A stretch of DNA of 64,000 bases from Byssochlamys sp. IMV 00236. Lineage: Eukaryota; Ascomycota; Eurotiomycetes; Eurotiales; Thermoascaceae. Position numbers and translations under genes: made by a program. Under the pieces are notes generated by a model that had not been told where the DNA came from, did not search any database, and saw only the letters and a list, made by a program, of their open reading frames with translations. Location of the stretch: positions 1 through 64,000 of the forward strand of contig MSJH02000539.1 of the NCBI GenBank assembly GCA_001931875.2. Reading direction: 5' to 3'. Positions 1-9,968 of the stretch are shown here, one piece after another (position 1 is the stretch's first letter; each line of letters opens with the position of its first letter).

Positions 1-103
1 TCTATCACTTCATCTTTTTCTTGCTCTATCTACTCTCTTAATTTTACTTCTGAATCGATCGCCTTTGTTCTAAACTCGCGTTTAACGTCAGCGAATATTC
101 GAA

Positions 104-1624
104 ATGAAAAAGGTTCTCTCGAAATTCAGACATTCGATGCGTCTTTCCACGTCTATGCCGGATTCCACACCAGATCCAGCTCTATCAGTGATAACGGCTC
201 AAGTCAGTCTGCACCAGACCATCGCCCAGTCAGAAAGACCCGTGTCAGTTCAAGTACTGGAAGATTCCCAGGCAAAGCCATCCGGCAGTACTTCTCATCT
301 TAATGCACCGCTGGAAAACCTCCCGCCAGAAGTCCGGCGTCACCTCCTTTCTATGCTGGAACTCGATGGTTTAAGGGCCCTGGTTTCTACATCTCCTATT
401 TATTACCACCAGTATCTGCTAGATCGCAGGCACCTACTCTGTAGATGCTTGGAGGTAACCTTGCGTAGCGTTACCGTCGACGCTTGCGCCGTTTATCAGT
501 CCAGCTCGATCGAGTTTTCAGACGCGCGCACCAGTGAAAGTGTCTCTCAGTTTCTCAAATCCTACCAAGATCGACGCTCGGGGTCCCAATATTCGGTAAT
601 AAGCGATACATTAACCGTTGATGACATCGTACGCATAGTGGCCTTCCACTCCTCGATCATCAAACCTCTCGTGAGGCACTATACCGCCTGGGCTCTTGAC
701 AATCTCTCCAAGGAGGCCGGCGACCCGCAGAATCATGAGTCTCTCAGTATTACGGAGGAGACACGACTAATGCGTGCTCTTTACCGTTTTCAGCTCTGCT
801 GCAATCTCTTTGGCGTCGGCCGTTATCGATCCTACTTACAACCGAGGTTGGGCTTCGATTCTGTGGGCATCTTGAAGATATTTATATGCATATTCGAGCC
901 CTGGGAGGTTGAGGAGATTGCCTGTATCTACAGTTTCGCCAAGGAGAAGTATAACCAGATCTTCGACGATATCTGTTGGGATGTAAATGAAAAGAATCCT
1001 AAGTTTGCAGCACAGCGGCCTCCCACGCCGGAAGGAGCATTTGACCTCGACAATAGCTGTTAGTTTACACCCCTTCCTGCTTCCCTCGTAATTCTAAACA
1101 AAATGAAATCACTTTACTGTTTGTATACAACTAATCACACAAAAATGATAGGGGTTAGAGATAGCCTCCTGAAGGGAACAATCTCCTGTGGTCTCGAGCT
1201 GCTGCATACTGTCTTGTTCAAGATTAAGGACCACGCACAACTAGTTTCGACAATGCAAAAGCGCATTTCATGGCCGATAGGCAATTTTCTCGAGGATGAT
1301 GCTTTGGGCGAAACAGCACAGTCCCAGCGACGCCAGGAGCAACTCTCGAATCGGGACTTGAGGCAGGAGCGGCGTGATCCGTTCCCTTTCCAAGGTGACG
1401 AGGTGCCAGATGCAAATGGGGAACATCCACCGCTTGCTTGGACTCTAATATGGAAAGGGTCCTATAGCAATCTGTATGGATACTACGTGCAAGACGTTAT
1501 CCGTCGTTGGGGGTACGTTATGTGGGATGCGTCGCGACTCGAGCGCACAGGTGCGAAGGAGGTATTAGCACGGCAGTGGAGAGCTGATTGGGGGGACACC
1601 GATCCAAGGGATTATCTACTATAG
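104..1624 (+). CDS. F-box-like hypothetical protein (2 exons)
   Basis: Exons 104-1058 and 1152-1624 give 475 residues. The 93-nt intron (GTTAGT..ATAG) removes a TAG right after residue 318 and keeps frame, so two apparent ORFs are one gene. Near residues 72-105 is a degenerate F-box-like stretch, ENLPPEVRRHLLSMLELDGL, followed by an all-helical body with no catalytic motif that I recognise. The C-terminus (WTLIWKGSYSNLYGYYV, then RRWGYVMWDASRLE) resembles the tail of a large Aspergillus family of uncharacterised F-box-like proteins. A role as SCF substrate adaptor is only inferred. The ATG at 104 has a purine at -3 and no upstream in-frame alternative. Family placement is moderate; the gene model is good. 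Confidence 0.75.
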
Positions 1625-1931
1625 TAATACTCTGGGCGGGACAGCCGGGGCGCAGGAACGGGATGGAAGTTGTGGATGTGGAATTGCATGATTATCTAGA
1701 TCTACGGGTAAATGTAAGACCTTGTCGAAAACTCAATGTAGAATAGTAACATCTGAATCCAACGACTGACTAGAAACTGGACTTAGTCACGATGGTTAGT
1801 CATTAGCTCAAAGCAATATGGTAAACATGGCCTGTATATTCGCAATTGTGGCAACCCATTCTGCTGTTTCCTGCACGGGTATTTGCCGACTAAGCTGCAT
1901 TGCACATGTCCCCAGGGAGAATATTTTGTAA
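1625..1931. other. Intergenic, convergent 3' ends
   Basis: Non-coding gap between the 3' ends of the F-box-like gene and the AIG2-like gene. No ORF, repeat or RNA structure was recognised. Confidence 0.5.
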
Positions 1932-2465
1932 TTAGAGACTATCCCCTTTCGTTTGTGGCGCTTCGTTTCCCTCTCGTTTCCATTTCTCTAAACTGAATTC
2001 CCCTTCACTCAGCTCTTCGGGCTTCCCGTCCCAAAGAAATGTTTCACCAAAAAGGATATCTGTGCTATTTTCGTCAGAGTCCGCGGGATAAATCCCGCAT
2101 GACTCAATTCTATATTTTTCGGTTTCGTACGCAACCAGTCGATCCAAGTGCTCCTGTGACTGAACTTCGTAGGCCATACCGTATACCCAGTTTCCGGGCT
2201 TACCGTCTAAAAGTGCTGGATACTTGCCCCAGAGTTTGATGTAATAGCCCGCCACCTTTGTAGGCAGCAGGGTCGGTTCCTCGGACAAGTCAAGAACTTT
2301 CATAAGTGTAGCAGGATCCATCAAGGTGCCATAAAAAAAGTAGTACTCTTTTCGAAAAGGGATGTAGTCGATGACAGGATCGCATGGCGCTGGTTCTGTA
2401 TCTTCGGCCTCTTTTTTCGCGGCCATCATTTTACGAACAATAATAGGGATCTTGTTCTGGTTCAT
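1932..2465 (-). CDS. AIG2-like gamma-glutamylcyclotransferase-fold protein
   Basis: Single exon, 177 residues. After a charged N-terminus (about 1-38), residues 39-150 carry the GGCT/BtrG-fold signature: YFFYGTLMDPATL (substrate loop, YGTL), then PALLDGKPGNWVYGMAYEV and LDRLVAYETEKYR, whose Glu fits the catalytic acid of this fold. Family members cleave gamma-glutamyl amides to 5-oxoproline, but many fungal AIG2-like proteins have no assigned substrate. The protein is probably cytosolic, since no signal peptide or membrane helix is seen. The next gene downstream on the opposite strand (3907-4998) has the same fold. ATG at 2463-2465 is the first in frame. Confidence 0.85.
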   Translation of the reverse strand: MNQNKIPIIVRKMMAAKKEAEDTEPAPCDPVIDYIPFRKEYYFFYGTLMDPATLMKVLDLSEEPTLLPTKVAGYYIKLWGKYPALLDGKPGNWVYGMAYEVQSQEHLDRLVAYETEKYRIESCGIYPADSDENSTDILFGETFLWDGKPEELSEGEFSLEKWKREGNEAPQTKGDSL

Positions 2466-3906
2466 AGTCGCAGTCTGTTTTGCATCATCAGTCTCTGAGT
2501 ATCGAACTGTCTGTCTATCAAATGGTACCTTTGGTTGATGTCAAATCTCCTTCAGCGATTCAGTTGTTCGCTCAAATAGTGGGGAAAAAATCACTACGCA
2601 AGGCTATCTGGTGACAAGAATAGAGATATCTGTTGTTGCCTGGTGGATAATGTAATCACAGTCAGTCATGCTAATTGCAATAATTGGAAAGGCACTCTTG
2701 CGGGTATTCCCTACAAGCAACAATACCAGGTAAACGTAGATCTTTGAGAAAGACTAGAAAAGTAAGAGCGATAACTAACCAGTTTTATGATTAATGGAAC
2801 TATTTAATAATAAGTCAAGTTTTTGAATTCAAAATGCGACTACGGAGTAGATAGTCAAGCAGCTATAGTTAACCTACCGAATGCCGTCGTCACTTTTATT
2901 TACTAAGCAATCTGGCGACTTTCACTGGTTAACTTAAACTAGTCGAGTCGTAGTAATCATGGACAATTTGATCTTTTCGAGATTGTATGGTGCTTAGTGA
3001 AGGAAATTTGTACAAGACATTATATAGGACAGTATTTACAGCATTCTCTCGATCGTCCAGGGTCTAGACGTTGTTGGGGGATACATTTCAACTAAACTCA
3101 ATTTTGAAACGATCTGAACAAGATAAACCTGGGGAAGCGAAGCACACAGAACTGCGCTTCAAAAGATCAATAGGAGTAAATTCAGCACAGTGGAATCACA
3201 ATAATATGTGGATTGTCCCCGTAATTTAGTGCTGGGCCCATCTGGGGAAAGATGGCGTTACTAGCTGCTCCTGGAAAGATTGTCAGAGTCCGGGGAAATT
3301 GCGTGATGTAAGTAGGCATTATCCCATCCCCATCAGTCTTGCCTATAAAACCCACAACGACCTCACATCTTCACCTGCTGGAGTCTACAGCCTTCTGCTC
3401 GATCGCTCCTAACTTGATGACTTGTTGATGTCTCCAGGAGCTTATACCATGAAGCCATCGGCCACCACGCCGATACGGAGACCATGGCAGCTATTACTTC
3501 ACGTCCAAAAGACCTGTCCAGGAGTCCCAAATAAATAGCTGCTCTGGTGATCAACATCAGTATCACATCTCAGATTGCAAACCATGATCTCCAGCATGCC
3601 AGTTCTAGCTCAGTTAGCATGTCTGAGAACGCGGCTACCCAAGACTTCGCCGCCCAGAACGGGTGGATTTGTCTCCGTGTTCCCGTTCATTGCAGGTCAA
3701 TCGCAAGGCGGGCGCCTCGGACGAATCCATCCGGTTGTGACGGCCCCAGCGGGCGCTGACCGCGGACTAACTAACTACGTACCAATTGATTACAATATCA
3801 GCTTATTCTGCTAATTATCCAGGGTTAACGCAGCTTCTCTCCAGCAGACGCTAACTCTGGCAGCTTTCTTGAGGAGACTGATACAAATTCAGAAGCACGC
3901 TCCGTC
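2466..3906. other. Intergenic, AT-rich
   Basis: About 1.4 kb between two divergent cyclotransferase-fold genes. The left part (2500-3250) is AT-rich without coding signal. Open frames in 3360-3810 are short, overlap on both strands and show no domain. They are more likely 5' leader of the gene at 3907. Confidence 0.5.
3344..3350 (+). promoter_or_regulatory. Possible TATA box
   Basis: TATAAAA followed about 20-30 bp later by a CT/CA-rich stretch typical of fungal transcription starts. The nearest plus-strand ATG is at 3907, so use of this site would imply a leader of about 500 nt. Weak evidence. Confidence 0.25.
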
Positions 3907-4998
3907 ATGAGAGAGGAAACCCGGGAGCAGGCCTACGGCTCCGGCCATGAAGCCTTCCAGCGCCTTCGGAATGTCTTCGCTTTCACACGCCCTTCCACAT
4001 ACACGACGAACGCCCTCTACAATCAGACAACGGCGGGGCGGCGACAGCAGTCTACGCAAGGGGATTCCCTTGATTCGGATCCATGCCTCTCCCAGGAAGT
4101 GTTGGAGCAGGACATACCAAGACACGAGGAAGCGGCTGAGGAGAAAACGGTCTTATACCTTGCATACGGCTCGAATCTGTCTTCCGCCAAGTTTCGCGGA
4201 TCCCGTGGCATCAAGCCGCTATCTGAGATCAATGTCTACGTCCCAGAGTTGAAACTGACATTCGATCTTCCCGGGCTCCCATACGGAGAGCCATGCTTCG
4301 CAGGTTCACAGTTCCGGGATCATCCAGCATCCCATGATGGAAGCAGCAAGGAAGACACAGATGGAAGCCCTCTTCTCGCCAAGCGAGAATACAACAAAGA
4401 TCGATGGCACAAGCCTCTAATCGGGGTAGTGTACGAAGTCACACTGACAGACTACGCCCGCATCATAGCCACCGAAGGCGGAGGACGAGGATACCGGGAC
4501 ATGGTCGTGACATGCTATCCCTTCCCTGAGAAATATGACTCGACAGATCCAGTCCCCGACCTGCCAAAGACGCAGCCCTTCAAAGCGCACACTTTACTCT
4601 CTCCAGATCGAGAAGATAGTGAATCGAACCCACTCGTTCGCCCGGACCCTTCTTACGCCCAACCCTCCGCGCGTTACCTTGATCTGATAAGAACAGGCGC
4701 CGCCGAGCATGACCTTCCGATTTCGTACCAAACCTACCTTTCACAAATCCGCCCATATCGCATAACCACCGTCCGCCAGCGCGTCGGATCGGGTCTTTTC
4801 CTCACACTATGGGGGCCATTGATCTTTCTACTGATAACTCTGGGAGCATACTTGGCCGACTCTGATGGACGCAGCCCAGAATGGCTTGTAAAGGTGGAAG
4901 ATAAGGTCTTCGTTGCGATGTGGAAGGCCTATGACCATGGCTTTAAGCAGGTCTTTGGAGACGGAGAGCGGACGATTGAGGATGTGATTCCACGCTAG
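3907..4998 (+). CDS. Gamma-glutamylcyclotransferase-like protein with C-terminal membrane anchor
   Basis: Single exon, 363 residues. Residues about 79-110 start the GGCT fold with TVLYLAYGSNLSSAKF (YGSNL substrate loop). A middle block, LIGVVYEVTLTDYARIIATE, ends in the Glu expected for the catalytic residue (IIATEGGGRGY). GliK-type and GGCT-type enzymes of this class act on gamma-glutamyl conjugates, including glutathione-derived ones; the substrate here is unknown. A hydrophobic segment near 297-318 (LTLWGPLIFLLITLGAYLA) predicts a tail anchor with the catalytic part in the cytosol. No gliotoxin-type cluster genes are nearby, so a housekeeping role is more likely than a toxin role. Confidence 0.85.
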   Translation: MREETREQAYGSGHEAFQRLRNVFAFTRPSTYTTNALYNQTTAGRRQQSTQGDSLDSDPCLSQEVLEQDIPRHEEAAEEKTVLYLAYGSNLSSAKFRGSRGIKPLSEINVYVPELKLTFDLPGLPYGEPCFAGSQFRDHPASHDGSSKEDTDGSPLLAKREYNKDRWHKPLIGVVYEVTLTDYARIIATEGGGRGYRDMVVTCYPFPEKYDSTDPVPDLPKTQPFKAHTLLSPDREDSESNPLVRPDPSYAQPSARYLDLIRTGAAEHDLPISYQTYLSQIRPYRITTVRQRVGSGLFLTLWGPLIFLLITLGAYLADSDGRSPEWLVKVEDKVFVAMWKAYDHGFKQVFGDGERTIEDVIPR

Positions 4999-5542
4999 AA
5001 GGTACTATATGTCTACTATTTGAAGTTCTTGGATATATAAATATAGATATGAAACATGAAGTATCAATGCAATGATAGTGATGGTTTGTTCAAATAACAT
5101 TACCGTGTCGCCGCTCGGGTTAGTGTGCATCGAAGGCCACTTCATACCTCGACTTAAGGGACGCTCTCAATAAGTAGCACATGTTTCTACGTTGCATTTT
5201 CCACAAGACGCATCCGACAGGAGTACACCTAATTTCCACCCATAAAGACAGCCATATACCAGGAATACGCGATCGAGAATTGAAGAACAGAAACGGAATT
5301 CTTTCTGACAAAGGAAATGGCTTTCTTCGAACAGATTTTCAAAGGAGATATCTAGGGTACAGATACAAGCGTTTCTGAGTAGGTTCAGATAAAAACAGGT
5401 AGACAGACAAGTAGTAACAATGGCCAATGAAGGGCGGAAGTCGACAGTACCCAGCCAACGGGGGGGAATGGAACGCAGGCTAGGATATCTCCTTCATACC
5501 CTCCCGTTTCCGCATATCATCCGATCGAGACGTTCTCCAACC
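4999..5542. other. Intergenic, convergent 3' ends
   Basis: Gap between the cyclotransferase and cytochrome c1 genes. AT-rich start, no convincing ORF or RNA. Confidence 0.5.
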
Positions 5543-6826
5543 TTACTTTCTGCCAACGGGGGGGTTGTAGATGATCTTTCTCGTCTTGATTGGGGCCCAC
5601 TTGTAGCGCTTGACCCAGACGCTCAGGGCGAAGAGACCGGTCAGGATGGTCAGAGACTTGAGACCCATCTTCTTGCGGTCATCCATCTCGGGCTCAGCAG
5701 CCCAGTTCAGGAACTCAACAACGTCCTTGGCCATCTGGGAGGTGGTGGCGGGGGTGCCATCCTCGTACTCAACGAGGCCGTCGAAAAGGACGCGGGCCAT
5801 ACCAATACCTAGAAGAAGGTCAGCTTCTCTAATCACACAGCAAATTCAGATTCAGAGCCCATACCAGTTCCAGGGAAGTAAGGGTTGAAGTTCAGACCCT
5901 CCTGGACGGAGGCACCCGCTGGGGGCTCATCGGGGTAACCGGTCAGAAGGGAGAAGATGTAGTTGCAGCCACCGTGACGGCCCTTGACGATCAAGCTGAG
6001 ATCAGGGGGCAGAGCACCGTTGTTGGAAGCACGAGCGGCCTCGTCGTTCTTGTAAGGCGGAGGGATGTAGTCGGACAGCTTTCCGGGGCGCTTCTCGATC
6101 TCACCCTCGTCGTTGGGCTCGGTGTCGTACTCGTGCTCTTCGGCCATAGCCTTCATCTCGTCAACGGTGTGCATGACACCGACGAACGAACGCCACGGGA
6201 CACGGGTCAGAGAGTGGCAGGAAGAGCAAACTTCACGGTAAACCTGGAAACCGCGGCGCAGACTGGAGAGCCAGGTGAGTCTGATATCAGCCAAAACAAT
6301 AGATCGGGTGGACTCACGCCTGGTGGTCGAAGGTCTTTGTCCATTTCTGGTGCTCCCACGGGTACTGAGTCGCGTGCAATCTTTAATTCCAACACGTTAG
6401 AAGTTGCCATCGTTGTCATCGTCGCACGCTTCGGAGAAGCGGAACGGCTAGACACCCATCAAACGCGGTTCAGGACCACTCACCCTTCCTCAGCAGGTGT
6501 CATTGCAAAGGCCTCCTGGCCATAGAGATGGTAGTACCATGCGGTCGAACCGATCGTGGCGAGCGTCGCAGCGGTGGCCGTGAGTGTGAGATAGAAGGGG
6601 GAGCTGGCGGCCTCAGCGCCGGATGTGGAGGAAGACGCCCGCTGCGCATCTTGTCAGTCAAAAAGTCCCTCATCATATTTCTGACGGCCTTTGCAAGGAA
6701 TTGTGCTATCCCATCAAGGCCAATGGCTCGTCGAAGGCCGGTGATGCGTACCGTGGTTGTTTGGCGGAAAGTCTGTCGTGCGATCGCCCGCGAGGGCACG
6801 CTGAGGAGGGAAGAGCGTGCCAGCAT
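5543..6826 (-). CDS. CYT1: Cytochrome c1, haem protein of respiratory complex III (5 exons)
   Basis: Exons 6826-6752, 6641-6484, 6380-6318, 6262-5865 and 5808-5543 splice in phase to 319 residues, the usual length. Residues 1-25 are a basic mitochondrial presequence ([20 protein letters not shown]). A bipartite sorting hydrophobic stretch follows ([20 protein letters not shown]). The haem c site CSSCH covers 111-115. The conserved [17 protein letters not shown] region supplies the likely axial Met235. A C-terminal membrane helix ([17 protein letters not shown]) anchors it in the inner membrane. It passes electrons from the Rieske protein to cytochrome c. Twin CCAAT boxes lie 167-192 bp upstream of the ATG. 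Confidence 0.96.
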
Positions 6827-7228
6827 GCTGATGAATCCAAGGCCCTCTGATCACCCAAGGATAGAGGAAGGAACAAGAGCCGCAGAGGGGTTGTAGAGGG
6901 GAGGGGGGAGGTAGGCGCCGGTGAGGAGGTTGTCCTTTGGAGGTGAAGTTGAAGTTGTCGACCGGAGCTCGTCAAGTTTCTCTTGGGGGTGGATTGGCTA
7001 AACCCTCGCGCTGATTGGCCGCCGGCCGTGGTTAGGTTCCTTCGGCAAAAACCGCGACGGCACGACATCGACAGCGCGAGATGCCAGCACACAAAAGGCC
7101 GGCTCAACGTCGAGGTGATGGTTATATTGTATGTCTAGACCGCTGAACACCGTGATTCTATCTTGCATTCCAGTATCAACAGCACCGCTACCCCGTGCAA
7201 TGTCTCAGGAACCGTCCCAGATGGCCTC
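6827..7228. other. CYT1 promoter region
   Basis: GC-rich gap between the CYT1 start and the Pch2 stop, both on the minus strand. It contains the CCAAT pair listed separately and no ORF with coding character. Confidence 0.5.
6993..7018 (-). promoter_or_regulatory. Twin CCAAT boxes upstream of CYT1
   Basis: Two ATTGG pentamers on the plus strand (6993-6997 and 7014-7018), read as CCAAT toward CYT1. They are 21 bp apart, two helical turns. CCAAT is bound by the HapB/C/E complex in Aspergillus, with HapX on iron-responsive genes. Respiratory haem proteins are classic targets. Use at this promoter is inferred. Confidence 0.5.
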
Positions 7229-9036
7229 TTAGCTACTCCCCGCCGTTTCCGTGCCCACCCGCTGTTCCGCTGCAATGCCCTTCCGCAGCGCCGCAGCCGC
7301 CTCGTGAATCGTGCAAGTCGCCCAGCGTGTATGCAGTACCAGCGACAGAGCAGGCAGTCTACGCAGTGTACGGCCGCTCAGCCCCTAGTGATAATGTGAG
7401 GAGACATCATCCCGTTAATTCCGGGGTATCCGCTGCGGTACTTACTTGACTGGCACTTGCAGCATCTGCAAGCTGCTTGGGAATAGAATCCGGGAACATC
7501 TGATACCTCAGCAGCATATCATCATATCCTGGAAGCAGCAGTACGTCTGCGTTCTGCTCGATGTATTCAAGGGGTGCACATATGTCGTCAGGAACGGTCT
7601 GTATCACATCGAATGCTTTCCCCTCGATGACACCGCATCTACTCAGGTCCTCCAGACAGCTCTTGTAAATTTCGTAAATAACTCTTGATGGCGGCTTTGG
7701 TATAAACTGTTTTATATCGACACGATCAAGAAACGCGTCGTCCTGGCAGTCACAATAAGGTTAGCAATTGACTATATACTATCAAAAACGGGTCCAAGCT
7801 TCCAGTCCTCTCACCAATGCTGCAATCAAGTTGCTCGTGCAGAGCACGACCACGTTCGGACGGTGTCTCAAGCGGTCCAGCGCTGTTAACAGCGCATTAA
7901 CTGCACGCATGGCATCAAACGGCTCATTCCCCTGGAGAGCTTGCTCCCTTTTGGCTGTCAGTGTCTCGACTTCGTCCACAAAGACACAGGCCAGTGTATC
8001 CTCTTCTTCCTCCAGCATAGACTCGATATGATCGAACATCTTGCTTACAAGCTTTCCGCTCTCGCCGAAATATTTACTGGCTAACGAGTGGGCATTTATC
8101 TCAATCAACCTGCTCTGCGGGAATTGCTTTCCGAGTCGAATTGCAAGTTTCTGAGCAAGGGCACGACTGCAGTCCTTGATCAGCTACTCCTTGGACTATA
8201 CTTGCAGAAATGCAGTCTGGCAGTACTGACCATAGACTTGTCTTTCCTGTGCCTGGAGGTCCCCAGAGGAGAACGAGGCGATTCCAATTGATCGTCCATG
8301 CGTCTAAACGACGAGCGGACATTGAAACTGTGCTGTTAGTCTTGACAAGAAAAACCGGGACTCGAGTACTAACCCATGCGGCTAAGTGCTCGTAGCAGAG
8401 TCGATGGAATCTTTTGTTCAAACAATAGACTGGAGATCCAAAATTAACATATTATCAATCCCACAGTGCAGTGATACGTACGACTCCCAGATACCGTCCA
8501 ACTCTTTATTCGGCAGAGCAACAACTCTAGCTTGAGGCCCTGTATCCTCTCCGTTATCTCCTAGTCTCATAGTTTGTTGAGAACTCTCCAGTTCTGCGGA
8601 GCCTCGAAGCTGGTACGCCTGCACATCCAGCTGGACATCCTCCAAGCGGTAGGCACCTGATTCGAGTTGGCCTCCAGTGCACTCAATAATCTTGATGGAA
8701 TCCAGAACTTGAGCGTGTGATTCCCTGAGGTCATCTGCGCGGAGTTGTAAGGAATAAACTCCTCAGTTCAAGAAGAGCAGTGCCCCTACCGAACGAGCGT
8801 AGCTCCTGGCCCAAAGACAGCACTGCAAAGTTCTCGACCAGCCATTTACTGATCTCTTCCCTAATCTGAATGCTCGTAAGTGTCATGACACAGGGAATGG
8901 TATCGTGCTAGAGAAGACCCACGACGTCTGTACGGATAATGACATTCTCTCCATCGCTCTTGACGCGAGCTTCTACGTGGAGGATTGGTTTAGAAATGTC
9001 TCCAGTTAACAGCGAGGTACAGGAAATTGAAGGCAT
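7229..9036 (-). CDS. PCH2: Pachytene checkpoint AAA+ ATPase Pch2/TRIP13 (8 exons)
   Basis: Exons 9036-8923, 8865-8790, 8734-8482, 8429-8374, 8327-8231, 8166-7815, 7742-7446 and 7384-7229 all join in phase to 466 residues. Walker A GPPGTGKT is at 189-196. LIEINAHSLASKYFGESGKL follows, then Walker B VFVDEVE (Asp263, Glu264), sensor-1 VVLCTSN and the arginine-finger region LDRVDIKQF. The C-terminal lid includes GLSGRTLRRLP. The N-terminal 130 residues form the adaptor/HORMA-engaging domain. Pch2 remodels HORMA proteins on meiotic chromosomes and Mad2 in the checkpoint. No stop or frameshift was found after splicing, so the gene looks functional. The 3' intron ends and the 46-nt intron at 8373-8328 are the least certain points. 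Confidence 0.93.
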
Positions 9037-9968
9037 ATCGACAGCTCAAAAGAAATAACCTCATCGAGGATGACAGTGGGGTATTGACAGCGAGGCGATT
9101 GCGGGTTGAACGCTCCTCAGGTGGCAGTGAAGCCGGTCACCTGTTACCTTACTTTGGGACAAGCACACGCCACTCTTCGACGAGCTTTACACGATGCTCC
9201 CTATATCTCTATTTGTCTCTTCTCATCGGAAGTAGCTTACAGCATCAACATTTACATCTTACGCTTTCACGTTCCTGGCTGCTTAAGAATCCATACTGCG
9301 CGGTGCTTCCAAATTATTATTCCAGTAGTAAGAAGTTCAATACTCAAAAGAATGGCTGCGCAAATCAACCTAATTGGCTCCTGCTGTGGAAGTATAATAT
9401 CTCTGTGTGTTCGAGTAATGGCGCGTGCGGTGACATCTGAAGTATGAATAAATATTCCACATGAAACACGGAAGACAGGTGCTCATAATCTTGGAAACGC
9501 ACAGCATATTCTCCGTCCTCACCATATGATTTTTAGGAACTGGAACACTTTACAAATCCCTGGACGGATATTCTCACGAAGCTGAACAGAGAGTGGATCA
9601 ATAGATGGAAGATTACCCCGGATTCTGCAGACAAGAAGTTCCTTTCCTAGCCCGACATGGAAATTTTGCCGATCTCCAAAGTGCCACCGGCGGGCATCCC
9701 GAGTACCCCAAACACTCCGCCATCCGGTGTGTATGTTGACAATCTCCAAGAACTACGTGGAAGATTTTTTTAAAAATAATAATGATAATGATTATACCTT
9801 CTCCTCTGTTTCGTTAAAGTCCTTTAACTGTCTCCTCCTTTCTCCGGTGAAGATCCACGCGGTCGCATGAGCTCACGGACCGCCACGAGCTCCCGTCGCC
9901 CACGAATGCGATAACATACTTACAATACGAAGAGCTGTTCTACCAGATGCTGAACCACCGATACCAAC
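9037..9968. other. Divergent promoter between Pch2 and recyclin genes
   Basis: About 0.9 kb between two head-to-head starts. Overlapping short frames at 9030-9450 lack any family resemblance. A mixed A/T tract lies at 9765-9800. No gene seen. Confidence 0.5.

Noticed and set aside
7229..9036. Fragmented frames first suggested a Pch2 pseudogene.
   Set aside because: All fragments join at GT..AG introns with conserved phase into a full-length protein.
9027..9447. Overlapping plus-strand frames next to Pch2.
   Set aside because: Two frames open over the same AT-rich bases, with no homology pattern; promoter sequence.
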